DNA of 64,000 nucleotides. Origin: Halothiobacillus diazotrophicus (GTDB taxonomy: Bacteria; Pseudomonadota; Gammaproteobacteria; Halothiobacillales; Halothiobacillaceae). Each line of letters opens with the position of its first letter. The stretch's first letter is position 1. A program made the translations under genes and the position numbers. Of the stretch, positions 56,912 through 64,000 are shown piece after piece. The notes below the pieces were generated by a model. That model worked only from the letters and a program-made list of their open reading frames with translations, was not told where the DNA came from and made no database searches. The DNA is taken from the NCBI RefSeq assembly GCF_001663815.1, contig NZ_CP016027.1, positions 558,001 through 622,000 of the forward strand, written 5' to 3'.

Positions 56912-57987
56912 ACGCCCATTCCGTCTCTCGTTCCGGCGTCGACCGACTTATCAATGCGCCGATTCCCAATACGCTGAATCTGCCCGTACGAGCACGGGAA
57001 TTGCTCAGAATCGTCGATGCACCCAGCGCTTTCTCTCAGCGCTGGGTTCGCGACGAATGGCTTGCCGACCCCGAGGCACTGGTATTGGGCGGGGCCAGCA
57101 ACATACTCTTCGTTCGAACGGAAGTCGGCAAGGCCATGTCCTTGGGCACGAGCACATACGGTGCCATCGACCTCGGAGATCGCGTGCGGGTTTTCGCGGA
57201 TGGCGGTGTCGGACTGGATGAATGGGTCCGTTGGACAGCCGCACAAGGCTGGTACGGCCTGGAGCGTCTGGCTGAAATCCCGGGCACCGTGGGTGCCGCC
57301 CCGATCCAGAATGTCGGCGCTTATGGCGTTCAGATTTCGGATGTGCTCGACGCTGTCGCCCTGTGGGATCGTCACAAACAGGAATATGTCGTATGGCGTG
57401 CAGAAGAGTGCGGACTCTCTTACCGACACAGCCGGTTCAAGGAAGAACCCGGTCGCTGGCTGGTTCTGCGTATCTGGGTAACCTTGAGCAAGCACGCGCC
57501 GAGGGATTGGCCCCATTTGGGTTATCCGGGCCTGGAATCGGCGGCAGCGCGTTATCTCGAGTCGGTTGAGCGTGCGGCACATGGCCTCACACCAGCGGAA
57601 CTCGCGACCATCGTGACGGATGTTCGTCGTCAGAAACTCCCGGATTGGCGTAGTGACACCATCGGCAGTGTGGGCAGTTTTTTCCAGAACCCGATCGTGG
57701 CCCGTGAACTGGCAGCCAATCTGGCTGAACGCTGGCCGGATATGCCCCAGTACCCTCAAGACACTCAGGAACGCGTGAAGCTATCAGCCGGCTGGCTCAT
57801 TGAGCGGGCGGGCTGGAAAGGCAAGACGGTGGACGCCGCCGGGATGTCGGAAATTCACGCACTGGTGCTCGTCAATCACGGTGGGGCAACCGGCCAGGCT
57901 CTGTGGGACGTGGCCCAACAGGTACAGGCGGATGTGTACAGTCAATTTGGCGTCCGGCTGGAACCGGAGCCCTTGATCTGGCAGTAG
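56908..57987 (+). CDS. murB: UDP-N-acetylenolpyruvoylglucosamine reductase MurB
   Basis: This 359-residue FAD enzyme (type I) makes UDP-MurNAc for peptidoglycan. FAD-binding blocks are LVLGGASNILFV and EIPGTVGAAPIQNVGAYG; the catalytic serine is in SVGSFFQNPIV; the C-terminal domain has LSAGWLIERAGWKGK. The start is the ATG at 56908 overlapping the GT9 stop; the longer open frame upstream is in a different reading of that gene. Confidence 0.95.
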   Translation: MNAHSVSRSGVDRLINAPIPNTLNLPVRARELLRIVDAPSAFSQRWVRDEWLADPEALVLGGASNILFVRTEVGKAMSLGTSTYGAIDLGDRVRVFADGGVGLDEWVRWTAAQGWYGLERLAEIPGTVGAAPIQNVGAYGVQISDVLDAVALWDRHKQEYVVWRAEECGLSYRHSRFKEEPGRWLVLRIWVTLSKHAPRDWPHLGYPGLESAAARYLESVERAAHGLTPAELATIVTDVRRQKLPDWRSDTIGSVGSFFQNPIVARELAANLAERWPDMPQYPQDTQERVKLSAGWLIERAGWKGKTVDAAGMSEIHALVLVNHGGATGQALWDVAQQVQADVYSQFGVRLEPEPLIWQ

Positions 57988-58057
57988 TCCGAGTCGATTA
58001 CGGACAACCCGGATAGCGCCCGCCACAGCCTGGTTTGGTCAGATCCGGCCGGCTTGA

Positions 58058-58741
58058 TCAGGATTGCGGCTCGATCGCCTTGCCGCCACCATAGGATCCG
58101 TGGGCCACGTGCTTCAGTATCCCCCGCAGTTGTGCTTCCGGCCGCGCGCCCGAAAAGTAAAAGGGCAACCCATCGTCCGCCTGGAAGACAATGATCGGGA
58201 TCGCGTAGAGATTGTCGCCCTGAAGAATGGACAAGTTTTCCAGCAACATCGATTCCGATTTCTTAGATACATGCTTTGCCGGCTCGATACCGCCGCCACT
58301 GCCGCTATCCAGGAATCCGTAGTTGTTCTCGCTTTCCTGAAACGCCTTCAAGGGATCCTTGGCCTGCAGAATCGCAGCGGCCTTAGTGGTTGACGACGGT
58401 GTCAGCATGCCGACCGGCACCCAGCGGAACTGCAAGTTCGGCATATCCTTGCGAATCTTTTCAAACGAATCGTAAACACGGTGACAATAGGGACAGTTCG
58501 GATCGAAGAACATGTAGACGATCTGGTCACCCGTACCATCCTTGATCCATGAAGCATCCGCGAGATCAGCCATGAGACGAACAGCCACCTGACGGCTCTT
58601 GGGCACGGAGATCGTATCGGTTTGTGTCGCGGAAATAGCAACCTGCGTCTGAAGAAGCAGGGCAGCAAGCATCAAGAAAAGGACGGATAGGCGCATTGAC
58701 AGAAGACGCCGGCTAAACAACGAAAGGGACAAAACACGCAT
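58058..58741 (-). CDS. Periplasmic thiol:disulfide interchange protein, DsbG-like
   Basis: This 227-residue protein has a hydrophobic signal sequence (VLFLMLAALLLQTQVAISA), then a short N-terminal region and a thioredoxin domain with FFDPNCPYCHRVYDSF. The CPYC motif and the later IPIIVF cis-proline resemble DsbC/DsbG isomerases. The usual N-terminal dimerisation domain is much shortened. The start is unclear: ATG 58741 gives an extended n-region, ATG 58696 a compact one. The gene is 94 bases downstream of the coiled-coil gene on the same strand. Confidence 0.82.
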   Translation of the reverse strand: MRVLSLSLFSRRLLSMRLSVLFLMLAALLLQTQVAISATQTDTISVPKSRQVAVRLMADLADASWIKDGTGDQIVYMFFDPNCPYCHRVYDSFEKIRKDMPNLQFRWVPVGMLTPSSTTKAAAILQAKDPLKAFQESENNYGFLDSGSGGGIEPAKHVSKKSESMLLENLSILQGDNLYAIPIIVFQADDGLPFYFSGARPEAQLRGILKHVAHGSYGGGKAIEPQS

Positions 58742-58776
58742 CAATCAAAAACCCTGAATGGAATGAGTAGGCAAGG

Positions 58777-58796
58777 GCCGATCGCTGAAGATCGGC
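58777..58796. repeat. Inverted repeat between the coiled-coil gene and the DsbG-like gene
   Basis: GCCGATC (58777-58783) and GATCGGC (58790-58796) form a 7-base-pair stem with a 6-base loop. On the minus strand it is followed by CCTTGCC rather than a T-run, so a full terminator is doubtful; it may partly separate the two transcripts. Confidence 0.45.
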
Positions 58797-58835
58797 GGGC
58801 GTGTTCCCTCACGCGATCCCCTGAGCGTCAGTCGA

Positions 58836-60152
58836 TCACACGGGCGGCTTTTTACTGAGATCCAGATCGTCATCCGAAAGCGGCGGCGCATCATCAGGCG
58901 CCTCAATACTGGATTGCTGCTTGGCGATTTCCGCATCAAGCAAGGCATCAATATCGTCGAGATTCAGCTCGAAGGGCAATTCTCCATCGGCTGAAGCCGG
59001 TGGATCCGGAAGTTCGATCTCGTCCAGGTCGATTTGGGCTACCGGTTTGGCAGGTGTATCGGCCTCAGCGGTTTCGTCCTCGGCAAGAAGGGCCTCCGTT
59101 TCCTGTTCGTCCGCAATGACTTCACCCAGATCATCGGAAAATAGCACCGCCTCATTTGCGGAAAACTCCGGGGCGGGAGAGGATTCCGACGCTGCAATCG
59201 ACTCACCTGAGACCACATCGCCCTGCGTGGGTTCCATTTCGGCCTTCGGTTGTGCGGGCGCCGGTACGTTTGCGGCCGCAATCAGCGCATCGATATCATC
59301 GACATCGGCGTTTTGGGCTGGCTGCTGGTTGTCCGGCTGAGGCTGGGTTTTTTCGGAGATCGGATTCTCTGGTTGAGCGGGTGGCTGGGGCGTCGGCGCT
59401 GGCGCAGCCTGCGCAATGTCCTCTTCACCGAGAGTGATCCCGTCGACCAGCGCGGCATCTGCCTGCTCCATGGCCGCATCGTGATCCATCCCGTTATCAA
59501 TCGCCTGGAGATAGATGAGGGTGCGCAGGATCTGCGGCACCCGGTAATCCGCTTCAACCCCAAACTTACGACCATATTCGCTGACAATGATGCTGACCGA
59601 TTTCAGGGCCTCGGCCAGTTGTGCGGAACGTTCAGCTTCAGCCTTTTGCAAGGCGACAAAGTCGGTTTTCAACTGAGCCAGCTTTTCCTCGGCTTGCTCA
59701 TTGCTGGTTGCCACGACGGGTTCCGGCTGATTGGCGCGAAAGAGGGCTGCGATCTGGTGCAAATCCGTATGACGAATGCCCATGACGGCACGAACCGCAC
59801 TTTGCAGCCCCTTCGGGGAAGGCTCCAGCCAAGGGGCCACCAGTTCGTTGATCAACTCCTCGCTACGCATTTGGTAGTCATCCAGCAGCTCATCCCCGAT
59901 CGAGGCTTCCGGCAACAGGGCCGCCATGTGCTGACTAAAAGTGTCAGTCGCCGACTCGGCCAGATTATCTCGCTCGTCGATGAGCGCGCGCGCCGCCTGG
60001 ATTCTCCGCCTGCGGCCTCGCCAGGCAAGAATGCCGACCACCAGTGCGAAGAGGAGGAACAAACCCGCCAGCTCGGAGGCAAGCACGGCCCAGTCCGCAC
60101 TCAGAAACCAGGAGAAACCGGAAGCCGCAGAATGGGTATCGGGCGTAGTCAT
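58836..60152 (-). CDS. Membrane-anchored coiled-coil protein with acidic tail
   Basis: This 438-residue protein is not one I recognise. One transmembrane helix (about residues 22-44) is followed by RGRRRR, placing the rest in the cytoplasm. Residues 50-235 are helical with a coiled-coil stretch near 150-185. From 245 on it is Pro/Gln-rich and very acidic, with two copies of DDIDAL (285-290 and 399-404) and a related LDEIEL (376-381). The start overlaps the VWA gene stop by ATGA, so the two are translationally coupled and probably work together. Confidence 0.8.
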   Translation of the reverse strand: MTTPDTHSAASGFSWFLSADWAVLASELAGLFLLFALVVGILAWRGRRRRIQAARALIDERDNLAESATDTFSQHMAALLPEASIGDELLDDYQMRSEELINELVAPWLEPSPKGLQSAVRAVMGIRHTDLHQIAALFRANQPEPVVATSNEQAEEKLAQLKTDFVALQKAEAERSAQLAEALKSVSIIVSEYGRKFGVEADYRVPQILRTLIYLQAIDNGMDHDAAMEQADAALVDGITLGEEDIAQAAPAPTPQPPAQPENPISEKTQPQPDNQQPAQNADVDDIDALIAAANVPAPAQPKAEMEPTQGDVVSGESIAASESSPAPEFSANEAVLFSDDLGEVIADEQETEALLAEDETAEADTPAKPVAQIDLDEIELPDPPASADGELPFELNLDDIDALLDAEIAKQQSSIEAPDDAPPLSDDDLDLSKKPPV

Positions 60153-62125
60153 GCTGTTTTAGCCTCGGCAAGCAATTGATTGATTGTGATTTTCGTGGAT
60201 CGGCGCCAGAGAAGCAGACCAATGATGATCACCAAAGCCAGACCGATGTTGACGGCACCGATCAACAGCCAATTGGGACCTTTACGCGGCAACCGTGCTG
60301 TCTCATGCACCTGGTGGGCGTCAGGGTGTTCGGATTTCGGGGCAGTGGAAACCAAGGCAGGAACCGACACCGGCAATAACTGCAACCTCATGGATCGCTC
60401 GGTTGTCAGCTCAGCCGTCAGCGTTCCGCTGAACTGGCAGTTACGATTCACCGGCGTAGGAACAGGCACGGTCATTGTGGTCTTGTCGAGCACCCAATGG
60501 ACCTTTTCGATCCTCGGTCCGGCAGGTGAGGGAACAACATGCCCTTCTGCGCTGCCATGACTATCCACAGCAGAACCCGTTGGGGATGCTTCACAAGTCC
60601 ACTGACCATCGACCACGCTTCGCTCCGGCATGACGACCGTAGGGTCCTGGGTAATTTCCAGCACCCGAACCGGCTGATTTTTAGCCGGAACCCTGGCCGG
60701 CTTCTGACCATGCCCGTCAACATGAGCCGGGGTGACATGGGCGGGCGTCTCAAGCGCGGTCGAGCCTGAAGGGGCGTTTGCGACTGCCGGGCCTGTAGCT
60801 GCCGCAGAAACGGGTTCGGTAACGGTTCGTGATTTAAACGAGATCGGCGCCTGGGGGGCCATGGCAAAGTTCTGTCGCCAGGTTCGCTGGAAGGTGGGGC
60901 TCTCGGCCGTCGCCACCAGGCTGTATACCCCAGCAGGATCGATCAGATTCAACTGATAATCGAACTTTCCATCGCCGCCGACAATGTCTGGATCGGCGCC
61001 GCGGTCATTCAGGGGAATTGACTGGATGACCTCATCACCCCGTCGCTCCTGAACCACGGCCTTGATGACCTGCGTCAGATCGGGTTGCGTGACCGGCACA
61101 TCATGATTGGTGAGTTGCAAGGTGCTGTTTATCTGCTCGCCCGGATAAACGCGCGTCGGAATCGAAGTCACGTTCAGTTTCAAGTCTGTGATGATGAGTG
61201 CCCGATTGTCCGGATCCTTGGCGCCAATGATCTGCCATTCCCCCGGCTGTGGTTGGTCGATGGTAATGAGGTCACGCCCCCCACTGGCATCCCAGCGCCA
61301 GTTCGGCAAACTGCGGCTGGTTTGTTCCGTCACCAGCGTCCCATCCGGCGTTTTGAGACTGTTCGGCGTATCCGCCTTGTCCCGGAAAGCCAGAATGGTC
61401 AGCTCCTTGACGGACTTGTCGACGATGAACTTATTGTCCTTGAGGGGCAGGCCGTCACGCGGCGCTGCCGCCTCGAAGATCTTGAGAAAGGCACGCTGGA
61501 GGGCCTCGGCCGAATCGGCGGCAACGAATATGCCGCCGGTTCGATCGGCGATCTCCCGCAATAGCTTGCTGTCTGCATCTTTCGACAAGGCGATGGTATG
61601 AACACGAATATGGGCGCTCTGTAAACGCGGAATGATCTTATCGAGCAGTCGTTGCTGGGCCTGTTCATTGACCGCTTTGTCCTTGGAAATATCGACCATA
61701 CCGTCCGAGAGCAGGAGCATGTTCCGATCGGTCCCCGTATCCCAGGAGGCCGCCGCCGCAGTCAGGGCATCCGGGATATCGGTAAACGGCTCGTTGGATC
61801 GGATTTTTCCGGCCGTGTTGTGTACTCGGGTCTTGGTCAGATCGGAGGCGGGCTGCGTACTCAAGACGGATGTGACCCGATCACCGAAAAACCAGATGCC
61901 GATGCGCGCGGATGGGGGGAGCAGATCGCCGAGTAACCGTAATGCAGGACGACGCAGATTCGTGGGGTCGGTCTGCTTCATGCTGCCGGACACGTCGATC
62001 AGGACATGGAGTTCCGGGGGCGTTTGCGCTTGAACCGACAACACGGGGAGCACAAGTAGGAACAGCAGTCCGGTAAGACGTTTACGGCTCAAGTATTTCG
62101 TCCTCATCTCATGCGATACTGGCAT
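60149..62125 (-). CDS. Periplasmic VWA-domain protein with C-terminal anchor (TIGR03503-like)
   Basis: This 658-residue protein begins with a signal peptide ending near VLSVQA. The VWA domain follows at about residues 38-220, with an intact MIDAS (LIDVSGSMKQTDP, threonine near 115, and LLLSDGMVDIS). A beta-rich central part with LPNWRWDASGGRDLITIDQP looks like the TIGR03503 family. A Pro/Ala-rich linker, a further beta domain and one transmembrane helix (LLIGAVNIGLALVIIIGLLL) with a short basic tail close it. ATG 62125 has GAGGG upstream; ATG 62107 is an alternative. Function is unknown. Confidence 0.8.
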   Translation of the reverse strand: MPVSHEMRTKYLSRKRLTGLLFLLVLPVLSVQAQTPPELHVLIDVSGSMKQTDPTNLRRPALRLLGDLLPPSARIGIWFFGDRVTSVLSTQPASDLTKTRVHNTAGKIRSNEPFTDIPDALTAAAASWDTGTDRNMLLLSDGMVDISKDKAVNEQAQQRLLDKIIPRLQSAHIRVHTIALSKDADSKLLREIADRTGGIFVAADSAEALQRAFLKIFEAAAPRDGLPLKDNKFIVDKSVKELTILAFRDKADTPNSLKTPDGTLVTEQTSRSLPNWRWDASGGRDLITIDQPQPGEWQIIGAKDPDNRALIITDLKLNVTSIPTRVYPGEQINSTLQLTNHDVPVTQPDLTQVIKAVVQERRGDEVIQSIPLNDRGADPDIVGGDGKFDYQLNLIDPAGVYSLVATAESPTFQRTWRQNFAMAPQAPISFKSRTVTEPVSAAATGPAVANAPSGSTALETPAHVTPAHVDGHGQKPARVPAKNQPVRVLEITQDPTVVMPERSVVDGQWTCEASPTGSAVDSHGSAEGHVVPSPAGPRIEKVHWVLDKTTMTVPVPTPVNRNCQFSGTLTAELTTERSMRLQLLPVSVPALVSTAPKSEHPDAHQVHETARLPRKGPNWLLIGAVNIGLALVIIIGLLLWRRSTKITINQLLAEAKTA

Positions 62126-62182
62126 CTGTCCCTCGATCTGAACGATAATGTCAGAACATTTTACTCAGAAAACACAGGTTGT

Positions 62183-63847
62183 ATGGCGCAGTACATATTT
62201 ACAATGAACGGGGTCGGCAAACTCGTCCCCCCCAAAAAATTCCTTCTCAAGGACATATACCTCAATTTCTTCCCGGGCGCCAAGATCGGCGTTCTGGGCT
62301 ACAACGGGGCGGGCAAGTCCACGTTGCTGCGCATCATGGCCGGTGTCGACAAGGACATCGTCGGCGAGGCCAGGCCCCAACCGGGCATCAATATCGGCTA
62401 CCTTCCTCAGGAGCCGGATCTCGACCCAGCCAAGGATGTGCGCGGCAACATCATGGATGGTGTCGGCGAGATGGCCCAACTTCTTGAGCGTTTCAATGAA
62501 ATAAGTAACGAATTCGCCAATCCCGATGCCGATTTCGATACGCTGCTGGCCGAACAGGCCGAGTTGCAGGACAAGATCGACGCCGGTGGCGGCTGGGATC
62601 TGGACCGCAAGCTCGAAGTTGCCGCGGATGCATTGCGGCTGCCGCCCTGGGATGCCGACGTCACCCGGCTTTCCGGGGGGGAACGCCGTCGCGTCGCCCT
62701 GTGTCGTCTGCTGCTGTCCAATCCGGACATGCTCATCCTCGATGAACCGACCAACCACCTGGACGCCGAATCCGTCGCCTGGCTGGAGCGCTTCCTGCAG
62801 GAATTCAACGGCACGGTTGTAGCGGTCACCCACGATCGTTACTTCCTGGACAACGTCGCCGGCTGGATCCTCGAACTCGACCGCGGTCAAGGCATTCCCT
62901 TCGAGGGCAATTACTCGCAGTGGCTTGAAAGCAAGGAAAAGCGCCTGGCCCTCGAGGAAAAGACCGAGTCGGCCAAACGCAAGGCCATGGAACAGGAACT
63001 GGAGTGGGTCCGACAGAACCCGAAGGGCCGTCAGGCCAAGTCCAAGGCACGTCTCGCACGATTCGAGGAAATGCAATCCGAAGAATTCCAGAAGCGCTCC
63101 GAAACCAACGAAATCTACATTCCGCCGGGACCGCGTCTGGGCGACAAGGTCATCGAGGTCACGGATCTGACCAAGAAATTCGGTGATCGCGTCCTGTACC
63201 AGGGCCTGTCGTTCTCCGTACCCAAGGGGGGCATCGTCGGCATCATCGGCCCGAATGGCGTCGGTAAATCCACACTGTTCAAGATGCTGATCGGCGAGGA
63301 AAAGCCGGACGGTGGCGAGATTTCCCTGGGTGAATCGGTACAGATTTCCTATGTCGCACAGGGGCGGGACGATCTCGTGAGTACGAAAACCGTCTGGGAA
63401 GAGGTATCCGGCGGTTACGACAACATCACGGTCGGCAAGTACGAAATGCCGTCGCGCGCCTATCTGGGCCGTTTCAACTTCAAGGGCCAGGACCAGCAGA
63501 AATTCATGAAGGACCTGTCCGGTGGGGAACGGAATCGTGTGCATCTCGCCAAGCTGCTGAAAGCCGGTGGCAACGTATTGCTGCTCGATGAGCCGACCAA
63601 CGACCTGGATATCGAAACCCTGCGTGCCCTGGAACAGGCGATTCTGGACTTCCCGGGCTCCGCCCTGGTGATTTCGCACGATCGCTGGTTCCTCGACCGG
63701 ATCGCCACGCATATCCTGGCTTTCGAGGACGATGGATCCGTCGTGTTCTTTGAAGGCAACTTCCAGGACTATGAGGTGGACCGACACAAGCGACTCGGTT
63801 CCGATGCCGATCAACCCAAGCGTATCAAGTACACGCGGCTGGCTTGA
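62183..63847 (+). CDS. ettA: Energy-dependent translational throttle protein EttA
   Basis: This 554-residue soluble ABC-F ATPase, nearly the length of E. coli EttA (555), binds the ribosomal E site and gates elongation by ADP/ATP ratio. The two ATPase domains have Walker A GYNGAGKST and GPNGVGKST, and signatures LSGGERRRVAL and LSGGERNRVHL. The P-site tRNA interaction linker lies between them (LEWVRQNPKGRQAKSKARLA). PPGPRLGDKVIEV is diagnostic of EttA within ABC-F. The start is ATG 62183; an upstream extension to 62111 is not conserved. Confidence 0.97.
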   Translation: MAQYIFTMNGVGKLVPPKKFLLKDIYLNFFPGAKIGVLGYNGAGKSTLLRIMAGVDKDIVGEARPQPGINIGYLPQEPDLDPAKDVRGNIMDGVGEMAQLLERFNEISNEFANPDADFDTLLAEQAELQDKIDAGGGWDLDRKLEVAADALRLPPWDADVTRLSGGERRRVALCRLLLSNPDMLILDEPTNHLDAESVAWLERFLQEFNGTVVAVTHDRYFLDNVAGWILELDRGQGIPFEGNYSQWLESKEKRLALEEKTESAKRKAMEQELEWVRQNPKGRQAKSKARLARFEEMQSEEFQKRSETNEIYIPPGPRLGDKVIEVTDLTKKFGDRVLYQGLSFSVPKGGIVGIIGPNGVGKSTLFKMLIGEEKPDGGEISLGESVQISYVAQGRDDLVSTKTVWEEVSGGYDNITVGKYEMPSRAYLGRFNFKGQDQQKFMKDLSGGERNRVHLAKLLKAGGNVLLLDEPTNDLDIETLRALEQAILDFPGSALVISHDRWFLDRIATHILAFEDDGSVVFFEGNFQDYEVDRHKRLGSDADQPKRIKYTRLA

Positions 63848-63934
63848 TCAAAGGTGTGTTCAATGGCAGCGCAACCCGCACGAGACAGGGAAGATGCATC
63901 CGGATATCGGACTCATGAAGCAGGATTTTAAGCT

Positions 63935-64000
63935 ATGACGAACCCCGCCCTCGAACAGGCCATCATCAACAGAATTATGGAAAAGGGCATTGCACTGCCG
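63935..64000 (+). CDS. Start of an unidentified gene cut by the window edge
   Basis: An ATG at 63935 with AGGA ten bases upstream opens a frame that runs to the window edge (22 codons: MTNPALEQAIINRIMEKGI and on). The fragment looks helical and is too short to assign. It lies 87 bases after ettA. Confidence 0.5.
   Translation, partial: MTNPALEQAIINRIMEKGIALP

Noticed and set aside
62165-63814. 549-codon open frame on the minus strand
   Set aside because: Antisense shadow of ettA, without a ribosome site or recognisable domain.

Overview
The window is ordinary chromosome from a flagellated, respiring gammaproteobacterium. Several gene clusters keep the order known from E. coli and its relatives: ygfB-pepP-ubiH-ubiI opposite zapA, miaB-phoL-ybeY-corC-lnt, hemA-prfA-prmC-moeB, yhiI-rbbA-yhhJ, and ubiJ-ubiB. 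A ccoS gene implies a cbb3-type oxidase, motAB implies flagella, and several ubi genes imply ubiquinone. Base composition is moderately GC-rich and even, apart from a short AT-rich gap near 40.7-41.1 kb. Nothing looks like a prophage, insertion sequence, CRISPR array or plasmid. A Halothiobacillus-like or Chromatiales-like lineage would fit, but I cannot fix the genus from the sequence.

Layout. 0-6.4 kb (minus strand): YcaO (cut by the window edge), a small Mth938-like protein, and the ubiI, ubiH, pepP, ygfB group. 6.6-7.6 kb: ZapB-like protein, ZapA, then tRNA-Ala(GGC) with promoter and terminator. 7.7-13.6 kb: pirin, a DUF302 protein, a methyltransferase, a CHAD protein, ubiJ and ubiB. 13.8-20.4 kb: a chemoreceptor convergent with the yhiI-rbbA-yhhJ transporter operon. 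20.7-30.8 kb (plus strand): dusA, the miaB-phoL-ybeY-corC-lnt operon behind a near-perfect heat-shock promoter, an SbmA/BacA-like transporter, crcB and queG. 30.8-34.6 kb (minus): an HDOD protein, purB and rdgC. 34.7-40.3 kb: pepN, motA-motB behind a sigma-28-like promoter, and a membrane-anchored methyltransferase.

40.3-44.5 kb: an RRM protein, a DUF815 ATPase, a membrane thioredoxin, and a translationally coupled GT2 glycosyltransferase and PAP2 phosphatase. 44.5-50.2 kb: hemA-prfA-prmC, an unrecognised small protein, moeB, and convergent pyrD. 50.4-53.7 kb: an OlsB-like acyltransferase, an unrecognised protein, a Nudix hydrolase, htpX behind a second heat-shock promoter, and an isolated ccoS. 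53.8-58.7 kb: metG divergent from a GT9-like protein and murB, then a DsbG-like protein. 58.8-62.1 kb: a two-gene operon for a periplasmic VWA protein and a membrane-anchored coiled-coil protein. 62.2-64 kb: ettA and the first codons of a further gene.

Most genes are housekeeping: RNA modification and translation (dusA, miaB, queG, prfA, prmC, ettA, metG, ybeY), ubiquinone and haem synthesis, envelope building, and motility. The least explained parts are the VWA/coiled-coil pair, the small proteins at 47966 and 51356, and the nested dyads in front of metG.
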